Origin: an uncultured Verrucomicrobiota bacterium
GTDB lineage: Bacteria > Verrucomicrobiota > Verrucomicrobiia > Limisphaerales > UBA9464
Assembly: GCA_903821635.1 (NCBI GenBank)
Contig: CAIJLV010000146.1
Coordinates: 1 to 43,892 of the forward strand
Length of the DNA stretch: 43,892 nt
Reading direction: 5' to 3'
In this document: piece by piece, positions 27,640 through 37,400 of the stretch
Layout of the letters: each line of letters opens with the position of its first letter
Numbering within the stretch: position 1 is the first letter of the stretch
The notes under the pieces: model-generated
Told to the model about the DNA's origin: nothing
Databases searched by the model: none
What the model saw: the letters and a program-made list of their open reading frames with translations, nothing else
Position numbers and translations under genes: made by a program

Positions 27640-28746
27640 TCAATACGGCGGCGCTTCGAAGCCAACCCCGCGGGCCAAGGTGCGAATGCGCAGCAGGTAG
27701 CTGTCCGCCGTGATGTAGAGCGCACGCCCGTCTTCGCCCCAGGCGCAATTGGCCGTGTTTTCGCCCGTGAGCAGCGAGCCGAGGTGCTTGCCTTCCGGAC
27801 TGATGACCAAGATTCCACCCGGGCCACTCGTCCAGATGTTCCCCTGAAGATCCACCTTCAACCCGTCGGGCCCGCCCGGGCGGCCGGGTTGGGCCAGCGG
27901 CTTGAAGTCAAAAAAGATCCGGCTGTTCCGCACCGTGCCATCCGGCTGCACGTCAAAGGCGCGCAGGATCGGCGCATTGCCATCGGACTGGGCGACGTAG
28001 AGCGTTTTTTCGTCGGGCGACAGCGCGACGCCGTTGGGAAACGTCATTTCGCTGGTGAGCAGGACGACTTCGCCGGATTTTTGGGCTAGGTAAACGCCGT
28101 TGAACATCAGCTCCTTCAGGGGCGAGTTGTTCAGTCCGTTCAAGCCGTAAGGCGGATCGGTGAAATAAATGTCGCCCTTGCGGGTCAACACCAAGTCATT
28201 GGGCGAATTGAAACGGCGATGGTTGAAATGAGGCACGACGGGCTCGAAGACCCCCTTGGTTCCATCCCGGCGAACCAGCCGAGCAATCTGGCGGTCGCCG
28301 TGTTGGCAGAGGAGGAGATTGCCGGCGCGATCGGTGGCGAGCCCGTTGGAGCCGAGTTCTCGGTCATTGCGGGCGTGGCCGGTGTAGCCGCTGGGCTGGA
28401 GGTAGAGGCTGAGCCCAGCCTTTTCCGACCAATGCCACACCTTATTTTCGGGCACGTCAGAAAACACCACCGCCTGCTCCCGCCGCAACCAAACCGGGCC
28501 TTCGGACCAATTGAAACCGTCGGCCAGCTTTTCCATCACCACTCCGGGGGCAATCAAGGCATCGAATTCCGGCGTGAGCCGCTCCACCGATCCGTGCGTC
28601 GGAAACACGGGCACCGGTCGCTGGAGGCCGAATTTTTTTCCGGTTCGGGTCGTGCTGATGACCGTGCCGATGGGTTCGATGCCGCGCTGCGCTTGGGCGC
28701 TCACGACCGCAGCCAAGAGCAGGGCGGTCACAGGGAAGATTTTCAT
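27640..28746 (-). CDS. SMP-30/gluconolactonase/LRE-family secreted protein
   Basis: A 368-residue exported beta-propeller. A signal peptide covers residues 1-19 (MKIFPVTALLLAAVVSAQA). The SMP-30 domain follows with 'LADGFNWSEGPVWLRR' near residue 74, supplying the conserved metal-binding Glu. 'NSPNDLVLTRKGDIYFTDP' near 190 and 'FPNGVALSPDEKTLYVAQ' near 248 supply the Asn and Asp positions of the calcium/zinc site. Members hydrolyse sugar lactones or related esters; substrate is not predictable. It has its own terminator and is followed by the LarA-family gene, which also handles hydroxy acids, so a shared sugar-acid pathway is possible but weakly supported. Confidence 0.92.
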   Translation of the reverse strand: MKIFPVTALLLAAVVSAQAQRGIEPIGTVISTTRTGKKFGLQRPVPVFPTHGSVERLTPEFDALIAPGVVMEKLADGFNWSEGPVWLRREQAVVFSDVPENKVWHWSEKAGLSLYLQPSGYTGHARNDRELGSNGLATDRAGNLLLCQHGDRQIARLVRRDGTKGVFEPVVPHFNHRRFNSPNDLVLTRKGDIYFTDPPYGLNGLNNSPLKELMFNGVYLAQKSGEVVLLTSEMTFPNGVALSPDEKTLYVAQSDGNAPILRAFDVQPDGTVRNSRIFFDFKPLAQPGRPGGPDGLKVDLQGNIWTSGPGGILVISPEGKHLGSLLTGENTANCAWGEDGRALYITADSYLLRIRTLARGVGFEAPPY

Positions 28747-28865
28747 ACGGTGTAGGCCAAGGCTAAGTCGGGGACGGCCGACGGGTCAACCCGCTCGAAT
28801 GAACGGTTACCCAACCGGCTCGCGGTCTAGGCCGGCACCGCGAAGAGACCCGGCGGGTAGGCGCA

Positions 28866-28901
28866 AAAAACAAAAAAGGCCGGACTCAAAGTCCGGCCTT
28901 T
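28866..28901 (-). terminator. Intrinsic terminator after the LamG-repeat gene
   Basis: On the minus strand a 9-bp stem, GGCCGGACT (28898-28890) and AGTCCGGCC (28886-28878), with a 3-base loop is followed by a T-rich tract (28877-28866, two runs of six T split by a G). The flanking AAA/TTT extends the pairing. It lies about 30 bases after the stop at 28927. Confidence 0.9.
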
Positions 28902-28926
28902 CTGCATTGGGAATTCAGCCGCTGGC

Positions 28927-31900
28927 TTACTGGTAGGTAATGACCAGTTTGCCGCCTTCGATCTTGGAGCTGGTGATGACCACGGCAGGCGTGATCGTCA
29001 GGAAGCCCTGCGACCCCGCCGGAACGTCGGCGGTGATGGTTTTGGTGACCGTGTTGACCACCGCACCCGTCAGCGGCGTGCCACTGAGGCCCGCAGGAAT
29101 GGTGGTGGAGACGGTCGGACCGGTGACAACCGGAGGCGCCACGCTGAGCACCACGGGGATACCCGTCGCTGTCGGCAGACCGAGCGATTCGAGTTCCGGC
29201 TTGCTGAGTGCGCCTTCGCGGATCTGCACCGAGCTGACATACATCACGCGGCGCTCGTCTTGGTCACCGTCACCGAAGAGGATGGCGGTTTCCGCCAAAG
29301 AACGGCGGGTGTTATCCCGTGATTGGTTGTTGATCCAGTCGTGCTGGAAGATGCCATCCACATACTTGGTGACGACCGGAGGATTGGCCGCCATGTCATA
29401 AGCCGCCACGACGCGATGCCATTCACCCGCAGTGAAGGTGCCTAGGCCAATGTAGCCTTCGCCGCCCTGGCCGAAGTTGCCGCCCTGCCAAAACAGGTCG
29501 CCGTCATCGGTGTTGTTGGCCGAACTGGTCTGCCACAACGACGCCGCGCCGGGCCCACTGGTATCCACCAGCACGTCCATGATCAGCGTGTATTGATTCA
29601 CCCGGGTGCCGCCGCCGTTCGGCGCGATGCGGTGGGTCACCACGTAGCCGATCTCTTTGAGGAGATCGCCCGGAGCCTTCATGATCTTGGCTGGCTGGCC
29701 GCCGATCAGCGGGATTTCAGCGAAATCTTCGCTTCCAGTGGTGCCGAACACCGTGCCGGCCTTGGTCAAACCGTCGGGTCCGTCAAGGTAAGCGAGCGGG
29801 GCGCCGATGCTAGCCCCGAGGTCGGCGAACTCGAAGTCCCACTGGCCGGTGACCGTGCTCTTGGGTAGCGGCACGGGGATACCAGCCGCTGAAGGTCCAC
29901 CGAGGGTGACAATCTCCGCATCCGACAGCCGGCCGGAGCGGATTTGCACGGCGTTCACATACATCGCTCGGCGTTCGTCTTGGTCACCGTCACCGAACAG
30001 GATCGCGGTCTCCGCGAGCGAACGGCGGGTGTTGTCGAGGCTCTGATTGGCCGTCCATTCGTCCTGCTTGATGCCATCGACATACTTCACCACGACGGGC
30101 GGGGTCGCCGCCATGTCGTAGGCGGCCACCACGCGGTGCCAAGCACCAGCGGTGAACGTGCCACGGCCGTTGTAACCATTGCCGCCCTGACCGAAGTTGC
30201 CGCCCTGCCAGAACAGGTCGCCGTCATCGGCGTTGCTGGCCGAGCTGGTCTGCCACAGCGACGCGGCGCCAGGTCCGGCATTGTCCACATACACGTCCAT
30301 GATCAGCGTGTATTGGTTCACGCGGGTGCCGCTGCCGTTCGGCGCGATCCCGTGGGTCATGATATAACCGATGTCGCGGCTGAGGTCGCCGGGCACCATC
30401 ATCACCTTGGCCGGCTGACCGCCGATGCCGGGGATGTCGAGCAATGCGTCTTCGCCAGTAGTGCCGAACACCGTGCCGGCCTTGGTGAGTCCTTCAGGCC
30501 CATCGAGGTAGGCGAGGGGCGCACCGATGGTGGCGCCGAGGTCGGGGAAGTCGAAGTCCCACTGACCGGTGACGTTCGACTGCGGAATGGTCTGCGGGAT
30601 GCCATCAGCGCTCGGGCCACCGAGGGTGGCCGCTTCGGCATCGCTGACCTTGCCGGCACGGATCTGCACAGAGTTGACCCACATCTTGCGGCGTTCGTCC
30701 TGGTCGCCGTCACCGAACAAGATCGCGATCTCAGCGAGGGAACGGCGGGCGTTGTCGAGGCTCTGGTTGGCCGTCCAGTCGTCCTGCTTGATGCCATCGA
30801 CGAACTTGGTCACGACGGGCGGGGTCGCCGCCATGTCGTAGGCGGCCACCACGCGGTGCCAAGCACCAGCGGTGAACGTGCCGCGGCCGTTGTAACCATT
30901 GCCGCCCTGACCGAAGTTGTTGCCCTGCCAGAACAGGTCGCCGTCATCGGCGTTGCTGGCCGAGCTGGTCTGCCACAGTGAGGCGGCGCCAGGTCCGGCG
31001 TTGTCCACATACACGTCCATGATCAGCGTGTATTGGTTCACGCGGGTGCCGCCGCCGTTCGGCGCGATCCCGTGGGTCAGGACGTAGCCGATGTCGCGGC
31101 TGAGGTCGCCGGGAACTTCCATCACCTTCGCCGCCGTGCCGCCGATGTTGGGAACTTCGGCCAATTCACCGACGCCGGTGGTGCCGAACTTGGTGCCGGT
31201 TTGAGCGGCGGGGGTGAGGTAGCCGAGGGCTTGGCCGACGCTGGCGTTCAGGTTGCCGCCGTCGAAGTCCCACTGGCCAGCGACCGAAGTGGACGAACCA
31301 CCGGCCGCATTGATGTCGAAGGACCAAATGTTGGTGCGACTGGTGCCGACGGAGTCGGTGTATTCGAGGCGGACCAAGTTGTTTTTATTGGGCCGGCTGG
31401 CGTTGGGGCTGTAGCTGAGCACGACCTTGTTGCCGTCTTTGACCAGCTTCTGGGGCACGACTTGAGTGTCGTTCAGATACAATTTCACGCCGGAGGTAGC
31501 GACCGTGGAGGCGCCATCCAGAATCACAGCTTCAATCGGAGCCGCAGGACTGTTGCCCGCGGAACCGCCGGCGGGGCTGACCTCGCCGAGGTAGGCGCCT
31601 TTGGCAGCCGCGACGGAGGTGTCGCGGAACGCCTTGATCGCTCGGGCGTCAGCGGCGTCGTTGACGAGCACGCGTTCGCCGGTTTCGGCAATGACGGTGT
31701 AGAGCTGAAGGTTGGCGCCCAAGCCCGTCTGCCAATGGACGAGGCGCAGCGGATACAGGCCCGCTTGGCTCACCACGACCGTGAAGGTGGTTTCGTTGCG
31801 CTGATTGCTGGCAAACGGCTTGGTCGCCGCATTGCGTTCAAATTCACCGAGCTTCGTCGCCGTGAAATCACGCGGGTTGAGCGCGGTGAGTGCCTGAAAA

Positions 31901-32406
31901 CCGTCGTCGTTGTTCACGTCGGTCCGGTCGGCGGAGACATTGACGCCAAACGTATAGGTGCCGGGAGCCAATTCGAGGAACGTGACGACTTCGGTGACAA
32001 AGTTGTCGGTGTGCTCGCCCGTTCCCGGGATGCCGGGGAAGGCTTCCGCAATGAACGACGCGAACAAGTTCCCGTCGGCGTCGGAGACATCCACCTGGGC
32101 GGCTTCCCGCTCAAAGTTGATGGTGTCCTTGGCGTAAGCTGCGTCCGGCGTCGGTTTGATCGCCTCATCGGGCACCGCCACCCCGTTGGTGTCAGACAAA
32201 GTGCCGTTGAGCTGCCGGAAGGCACGCAAGCTGTTGTTGGCGAGGGCCGGCTGGGCCGGTCCCTGAAGAGTGCGCACGGCGAAACCTCGCGCAGTGGAAG
32301 TTCCCAAGGGCAACGCTGCGGTCGCCGGTAGGGAATTGGTGGCAGCCTCAAGCTGCAGTGCGAGCGCCGAAGCGGCGCCCGCTAAGAGGAAGGGAGTGAC
32401 CTTCAT
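28927..32406 (-). CDS. Secreted protein with three tandem LamG-like repeats
   Basis: A 1159-residue exported protein with a signal peptide at residues 1-22 (ending LQLEA). The N-terminal part (about 85-260) includes a PA14-like, beta-rich segment ('LAPGTYTFGVNVSADRTD'). From about residue 375 three concanavalin-like (LamG) units follow, each about 240 residues. Each begins 'GQWDF', contains 'SLWQTSS' and 'WHRVVAAYDM', and ends with 'DGDQDERR' and 'LGGPSA'. The C-terminus (about 1090-1159) is a beta-sandwich-like tail without a recognised anchor. LamG units usually bind glycans or proteins, so a cell-surface or matrix role is likely. The gene is a single unit ending at a strong terminator. Confidence 0.9.
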   Translation of the reverse strand: MKVTPFLLAGAASALALQLEAATNSLPATAALPLGTSTARGFAVRTLQGPAQPALANNSLRAFRQLNGTLSDTNGVAVPDEAIKPTPDAAYAKDTINFEREAAQVDVSDADGNLFASFIAEAFPGIPGTGEHTDNFVTEVVTFLELAPGTYTFGVNVSADRTDVNNDDGFQALTALNPRDFTATKLGEFERNAATKPFASNQRNETTFTVVVSQAGLYPLRLVHWQTGLGANLQLYTVIAETGERVLVNDAADARAIKAFRDTSVAAAKGAYLGEVSPAGGSAGNSPAAPIEAVILDGASTVATSGVKLYLNDTQVVPQKLVKDGNKVVLSYSPNASRPNKNNLVRLEYTDSVGTSRTNIWSFDINAAGGSSTSVAGQWDFDGGNLNASVGQALGYLTPAAQTGTKFGTTGVGELAEVPNIGGTAAKVMEVPGDLSRDIGYVLTHGIAPNGGGTRVNQYTLIMDVYVDNAGPGAASLWQTSSASNADDGDLFWQGNNFGQGGNGYNGRGTFTAGAWHRVVAAYDMAATPPVVTKFVDGIKQDDWTANQSLDNARRSLAEIAILFGDGDQDERRKMWVNSVQIRAGKVSDAEAATLGGPSADGIPQTIPQSNVTGQWDFDFPDLGATIGAPLAYLDGPEGLTKAGTVFGTTGEDALLDIPGIGGQPAKVMMVPGDLSRDIGYIMTHGIAPNGSGTRVNQYTLIMDVYVDNAGPGAASLWQTSSASNADDGDLFWQGGNFGQGGNGYNGRGTFTAGAWHRVVAAYDMAATPPVVVKYVDGIKQDEWTANQSLDNTRRSLAETAILFGDGDQDERRAMYVNAVQIRSGRLSDAEIVTLGGPSAAGIPVPLPKSTVTGQWDFEFADLGASIGAPLAYLDGPDGLTKAGTVFGTTGSEDFAEIPLIGGQPAKIMKAPGDLLKEIGYVVTHRIAPNGGGTRVNQYTLIMDVLVDTSGPGAASLWQTSSANNTDDGDLFWQGGNFGQGGEGYIGLGTFTAGEWHRVVAAYDMAANPPVVTKYVDGIFQHDWINNQSRDNTRRSLAETAILFGDGDQDERRVMYVSSVQIREGALSKPELESLGLPTATGIPVVLSVAPPVVTGPTVSTTIPAGLSGTPLTGAVVNTVTKTITADVPAGSQGFLTITPAVVITSSKIEGGKLVITYQ
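29134..29853 (-). repeat. LamG-repeat copy 3 (C-terminal)
   Basis: Third repeat, 720 bases, aligned without gaps to copy 2 but with many substitutions, for example roughly a third of positions in 29401-29460. It is the older or faster-diverging copy. Confidence 0.8.
29854..30573 (-). repeat. LamG-repeat copy 2 (middle)
   Basis: Second repeat, 720 bases, in exact register with the other two so the reading frame and domain boundaries are preserved. It is nearly identical to copy 1 over its central part and clearly more diverged from copy 3. Confidence 0.85.
30574..31284 (-). repeat. LamG-repeat copy 1 (N-terminal)
   Basis: First of three in-frame repeats inside the secreted LamG protein, 711 bases long (9 fewer than the others near its start). 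The stretch 30841-31080 differs from copy 2 (30121-30360) at only 8 of 240 positions by direct comparison. Confidence 0.85.
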
Positions 32407-32570
32407 AGGGCGACAAGAAAAGCGTAATTTAGGCCAATCTGTCGAGTCGCCGGTGAGGGTAATGCGGAAAAAAATTAATCCGCTTATGGCGGCAAATCAG
32501 GGGTTCCGACCAAGTCGCTGCAAAAATTCCTTTGCCCGGCGGGGCGACCTGCATAGCTTCCGCGCCTCGT

Positions 32571-32644
32571 TGGCCGATGGTGTAATGGTAGCACAGGCGA
32601 CTTTGACTCGCCTAGTCATGGTTCAAATCCATGTCGGCCAGCCA
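32571..32644 (+). tRNA. tRNA-Gln (anticodon UUG)
   Basis: A complete 74-base cloverleaf. The acceptor stem TGGCCGA (32571-32577) pairs perfectly with TCGGCCA (32634-32640), followed by discriminator G and a genome-encoded CCA (32642-32644). The anticodon stem GGCGA/TCGCC encloses the 7-base loop CTTTGAC, whose middle TTG reads glutamine codons CAA and, by wobble, CAG. The T arm is CATGG-TTCAAAT-CCATG. It lies between the divergent LamG-repeat gene and the halogenase-like gene. No phage-like integration is seen next to it. Confidence 0.96.
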
Positions 32645-32694
32645 ACTTTCCCCCCTTCCCTTTCGCGTTCTCCCGTTCCGGCTCTCCACCCGCC

Positions 32695-33984
32695 ATGACT
32701 CCCGAGCTTTACGACACGGTGGTGATCGGTGGCGGTCCGGGGGGCAGTAGTGCGGCGACGCTTCTAGCCCGCGCCCATCGACGGGTCTTACTCCTTGAGC
32801 GGGAACACTTTCCCCGGTTTCACGTCGGCGAATCACTCCTCCCCTACAACCACGCCATCTTCGAGGAACTCGGCCTGTTGCCCAAGCTCGCCGCCGCCGG
32901 CTTTCCAACGAAATACGGAGCCCAGTTTCTCTTGGGCAACGGCACCAAAGGCACCTATTTCGTGTTCGGGCACGGCCAATTCACCCGTCATCCGACAGCG
33001 TTTCAGGTCGAGCGGGCCAAATTTGACGACTTGCTCCTGCGCCACGCTGCGGATTCGGGCGTGGAGGTGCGCGAGGGCTGCACCGTGACCCAAACTCAGA
33101 CTGGACCGGAGGGCGTCTCCGTCACGGCGCGCGACGAAACGGGCGCCAACCACACTTTCCGAGCTCGCTTCCTGATCGACGCCTCGGGCCGAGGGAACTT
33201 CACCGGCAACCAAGCGGGCCTCCGAATCACCGATCCCAAGCTGCGGAAGCTGGCCATCTTTGGCCATTTCGAGAAGGTCGAACTGGTCCCCGGCAACGCG
33301 GCCGGCGACACCGTCATCGTGCGCCTCGACAACAAATGGTTCTGGCTCATCCCGCTGGACCTCGGGGGCCCCGGCCGCCCCAACCGCGTGAGCGTCGGAC
33401 TCGTGCTGGACCGCGACGACTTCACTGCGGCCGAACGCCCGCCCGAGGAACTCTTCCGCGAACTGGTGGCGGCCCATCCGACCCTTGCCCAACGCCTGCG
33501 CCACGCCACGCCCGTCTCGCCTCTCCACGTCACCAGCGACTTCAGCTACTGCAATCGCTCGTTCTGGTCCCCGCGCGTGCTTCGCGTCGGCGATGCGGCG
33601 GGGTTTATCGACCCGATTTTTTCCAGCGGCGTCTTCCTCGCCATGTTCTCCGCGCAGTTGGCGGCCAAAGCGGTCCTGACCGCGCTGGCCGCCGGCTCGA
33701 ACGGCGAACGGGAATTCCCGCCCTACGAGCGCCGCGTGCGCGCCGCCATGCAGCTCTACCGGGACATGGTGGAGCGCTTCTACACCACCCCGTTCGTCGA
33801 ATTGTTTCTGGAGCCCCGCTCGCGTTTTGGCCTGGTGGCCGCAATCAACGCCGTGCTCGCCGGGGAACTGGACGGTGGCTGGAGGATTAAGTGGCGGCTC
33901 AAGCTGTTTTACCTCCTCGTGCGGTTGCAGGCGAAATACCCCCTCGTGCCGCGCATCGCTTTTGCTCCGACTTCCACCGCATGA
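32695..33984 (+). CDS. FAD-dependent halogenase-like oxidoreductase
   Basis: A 429-residue flavoprotein of the tryptophan/phenol halogenase and geranylgeranyl-reductase-like group. The FAD-binding GGGPGG is at residues 12-17 and the second FAD motif is 'GDAAGFIDPIFSSGVF'. Two halogenase marks are present: W215-F-W217-L-I219-P220 fits WxWxIP, which blocks monooxygenation in halogenases. 'PTKYGAQF' places Lys73 at about the position of the catalytic lysine. Relatives occur in aryl-polyene and flexirubin gene clusters, including those for halogenated pigments. Activity as a true halogenase is likely but not certain. The stop overlaps the next start by four bases (ATGA), beginning a coupled gene series that runs to 38942. 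Confidence 0.87.
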   Translation: MTPELYDTVVIGGGPGGSSAATLLARAHRRVLLLEREHFPRFHVGESLLPYNHAIFEELGLLPKLAAAGFPTKYGAQFLLGNGTKGTYFVFGHGQFTRHPTAFQVERAKFDDLLLRHAADSGVEVREGCTVTQTQTGPEGVSVTARDETGANHTFRARFLIDASGRGNFTGNQAGLRITDPKLRKLAIFGHFEKVELVPGNAAGDTVIVRLDNKWFWLIPLDLGGPGRPNRVSVGLVLDRDDFTAAERPPEELFRELVAAHPTLAQRLRHATPVSPLHVTSDFSYCNRSFWSPRVLRVGDAAGFIDPIFSSGVFLAMFSAQLAAKAVLTALAAGSNGEREFPPYERRVRAAMQLYRDMVERFYTTPFVELFLEPRSRFGLVAAINAVLAGELDGGWRIKWRLKLFYLLVRLQAKYPLVPRIAFAPTSTA

Positions 33985-34430
33985 AACCGCTCGGGTGGCT
34001 GGCCCTCGCGGCAGCCTGCGTCACCGGTTGTGCCTCCCGGCAACTGCCCCCGACCGATCTGACCGCCCCCGGTTGGACCCAACAGCACGTCGAAGCCGTC
34101 TGGCGCCCCCGCGAAGGCGCGCCTGAACTGGTGGGCGAATTGTTGGTCGCCACCCATCCCGACGGCTCGCGGTGGGTGCAGTTCAGCAAACAGGGACTGC
34201 CCCTCGTGCTCGCCCGCACCACGCCCAGCGGTTGGACCCTGCAATCCCCCCTTCGCTCCCGCGGTCTCGCCGGCCGTGGACCGGCCCCGGACCGCGGACC
34301 CTGGTTTCAACTCGACCACCTTCCCCCCAGTCCGCCGGCGTCCAACCGCTGGCGCCTGACGCTTCAAGCCGACGGCTCTTGGCGGCTCGCCCACCCACGC
34401 CGCGGGGAAGTGCTCGAAGGCTTTCCCTGA
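33981..34430 (+). CDS. Putative lipoprotein, 149 aa
   Basis: A small lipoprotein: MKPLGWLALAAACVTGC has a signal segment ending in a lipobox with Cys17 as the lipidated residue. The mature part is about 130 residues, Pro-, Arg- and Trp-rich, with alternating short strands ('LVGELLVATHPDGSRWVQFS'), resembling a compact beta domain. Aryl-polyene clusters of Proteobacteria often carry a DUF3261 lipoprotein at a similar position, and this could be its counterpart, although I see no diagnostic motif. ATG overlaps the stop of the halogenase-like gene (ATGA), so the start is secure. The exporter gene follows after 50 bases. Confidence 0.78.
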   Translation: MKPLGWLALAAACVTGCASRQLPPTDLTAPGWTQQHVEAVWRPREGAPELVGELLVATHPDGSRWVQFSKQGLPLVLARTTPSGWTLQSPLRSRGLAGRGPAPDRGPWFQLDHLPPSPPASNRWRLTLQADGSWRLAHPRRGEVLEGFP

Positions 34431-34480
34431 GCTTTTTGCGCGCCCGCCGCCGGGCCTTGAGGCATCACTCCCGCACACAC

Positions 34481-37400
34481 ATGAACCGCCGCTGGCTCTG
34501 GCTCCTGCTGGCTTTCCCGTTGCTCACGGGACTGGCCCGGCTGCGCTTCGACGCCGACGTGCTGAACCTGCTGCCAACCGAGGTGCCGGCGGTGCGCGGG
34601 CTCCAATGGCACCAACGCTACTTCGCCACTTCCCAGACCCTCCTGCTCACCCTGCGCGGAGCCGAGCCGGAAGCCGTCGCCACCGCGGCCCAAGAACTGG
34701 CCCACACGCTGGCCCGCGCCAGCAACCTCGTGCAATCCGTCCGCTGGCAGCCACCGGGGCTCGAACGGCCCGCCGACGCCGTGGAAAACCTAGCGTGGCT
34801 GTGGCAGCAGCGCCCGCCGGCCGAGCTCGCCCAACTCGCCGCTCGACTGCACGACGAACCCCTGCGCCAGCAGTTGAACGAAACCCGCGCCACGCTCGCC
34901 CACTCGTTCGCCCCGCAGGAACTCGCCCGAGCGAGCTACGATCCCCTGGGTCTCACCGAACTGACCACCGCCCTCCCCGGCGCCGGATTCGACCCGGGCC
35001 AGGGAGTTTTCGTGGGCGACGAAGGCCACTTTCGAGTGCTCCACCTCGAACCGGCCAACCCGGCGATGAACTACCGCGAAGCCGCCGGGTGGCTGGAGGC
35101 CGTGCGCCACCAAGTGGCCCGAACTGTCGGCGGCACGGCGCTGCAGGTCGCCTACACTGGCGGGCCGGCGTTTCTCGCCGAGATCGCAAACGGCATGGAA
35201 GCCGACCTGCGCAATTCGGTGCTGACCACCCTCGCCGTCATCGCCGGACTGTTCTGGCTCGCCCACCGTTCGCTACGCCCCTTGCTCTGCCTGCTCGGCG
35301 CCCTCGCCGTGACCCTCGCGGGGACGCTCGCGCTCGGCGGTCTGTGTTTTGGCACGCTCAACGTCGTGAGCGCAGGTTTTGCCGCGGTGTTACTCGGCCT
35401 CGCGGTGGACTACGGGCTCGTGGGTTACCAGGAAGCGCGCGCGCAGCCCGGCGATTCCCTGCCCCAGCTCCGTCGCCGGATCGCCCGCGGCGTCGGTTGG
35501 TCAGCGGCCACGACGGCCGGGACGTTTTTCCTACTCCGCTTCGCCGGCTTGCCGGGACTGGCCCAACTCGGGGCGCTCACGGCGATGGGGCTGCTGTTGG
35601 GCGCGGTCGTGATGCTCTACGGTTTTCTGCCGCTCGCCCTAGGCTCGCGCAAGTCCGCCGCCGCCCGCCCCGCCAGCGTCGTTCCACTAGCCCACCCCGC
35701 CCCCGTGCCGACGCTTTGGCCAACCGGCGTCGTCGTCGTCATCGCCTTGGGCGTGCTGGCCGTGCGGGGCCTGCCCCCGGCGACCGCCAGCGCCGAGCCG
35801 TTGCGGCCGCGGAACAGTCCGGCCTACGCGGCCATGGGTTCACTCCAACGCGGTTTGGGACAGACCAATGACACCATCTGGTTGCTCTTCCGCGCCCCGA
35901 CGCCCGCCGCGGTTGCCCAACAACTGCGGGCGACCGAAAACCAGTTGCGCGCCGCCCAAACCGAAGGCCGCGTCTCCGCCTTTACCCTCCCCAATTTATT
36001 CTGGCCGCAACCCACCAACGCCGCGGCCAATCGGGCACTCATCCGCGAACTGGGGGCGCGGGCCGAATCCATTCGCCAGACTGCCTTGGCCGCCGGATTC
36101 ACCGCCGATTCGCTGGCGCTCGCCGCCGGAGTGTTCGCTGCTTGGCAGCGGGAATCTGCCGCTGCCAGCGACTCGCCGCAGTGGCCGACCAACGCCACGG
36201 CCCGGTGGTTAACCGCGCAATTTTCCGCCCGAACGCCCAACGGGGACTGGCTTGCCTTGGGCGCGGTTACTCCCAGCCCTTCAGGAGTCGGCTTGGGACC
36301 GCTGCCGGCGGGCGTGATCGCCACCAGTTGGGAGCGTTTGGGGCAGGAATTGCTCGCCCGCATCGCCCACCGGGTGGGCTGGTTGACGGCCCTGCTAACC
36401 GCCGGGCTGGTCGGTTCGTTGTGGTTCGCTTTTCGCCGCTGGAGCGAAGTGTGGCTCAGCCTCGCCGGGCTCGCCCTGAGTTTCCTACTCTTGCTCGCCG
36501 CCATGGCGGCCTTCGGCGCGTCGTGGAACCTGCTCAACCTCGTCGCGATTCCCGTCCTGCTCGGTTCGTCGGTGGACTCGACCATCCACGTCCAACTCGC
36601 CTTGCGACGGACCGGCGGCGACTCCGCCGCGCTGTGGCGTTCGATCGGCCGCGCCCTGCTACTCTGCGCGGGCGCCAACGTCGCCGGATTTGGCTCGCTG
36701 GCCGGGAGCAACAACGCCGGACTCGCCAGTCTTGACCTCGTGTGCGCCGGCGGCGTGGTGGCCGTGTTTGGCGTGACGATGGGGCTGCTCCCCGCGTGGT
36801 GGCGGCGCGCCGGTCACCGCTCAGAACTCGCCGAAACCGAAGCGGAAGCGGACCCCGGACCGTCGAACCTCTATCGCGCGGGTCCTTGGCGACTGGCGTC
36901 CCGACTCGCCCGCGGTTTGCCCCGCGGACTTTGCCGCCAGCTCGCCCGGGGCGGCGTGTGGTTGTATGCCGGCTTACGCCCGGAACGTTTGGCTGTGGTC
37001 GTGGACAACCTGCGACCCTTCGCCGGCCCTGACCCGGCGGCGGCGAGACGGCTGGCACGGGCCAACTTTCGTGAATTTGCCGACAAGCTCGCCGACCTCT
37101 GGCGCTTTGAAGCCGGAGCCGACGTGGGCGCGTTGATCACCCCAGGAACCGGCTGGGAACATTTAACCCGTGCGACGCAAACCGGCCGGGGCGTGTTGCT
37201 GGTCACGCCACACTTGGGTAACTGGGAATTCGGCGCCGTGTTGCTGCAACGCCAAGGCATCTCGCCCCTGGTGCTCACGGCCCCGGAACCCGGCGGGACC
37301 TTCACCACCGAACGCGCCGGGGCGCGGGCCCGGCACGGCATTGAGACGCTGGTGGTGGGCGCCGACCCGTTCGCTTTTGTCCAAGCCATCCGCCGACTCC

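Noticed and set aside
27534..27827. N-terminal extension of the LarA-family frame
   Set aside because: It crosses an intrinsic terminator and the end of the upstream gene; the LarA fold starts at ATG 27533.
29134..31284. Regularly spaced repeats considered as a CRISPR-like or satellite array
   Set aside because: The period is 720 bases, fully coding and in frame; these are protein domain repeats.
32464..32483. GCGGA...TCCGC stem with an A-rich loop near the LamG-protein promoter region
   Set aside because: Five base pairs and a ten-base loop with no T-run; probably chance.
32571..32644. tRNA-Gln as a possible integration site for a genomic island
   Set aside because: No integrase and no partial duplicate of the tRNA 3' end is visible in the window.
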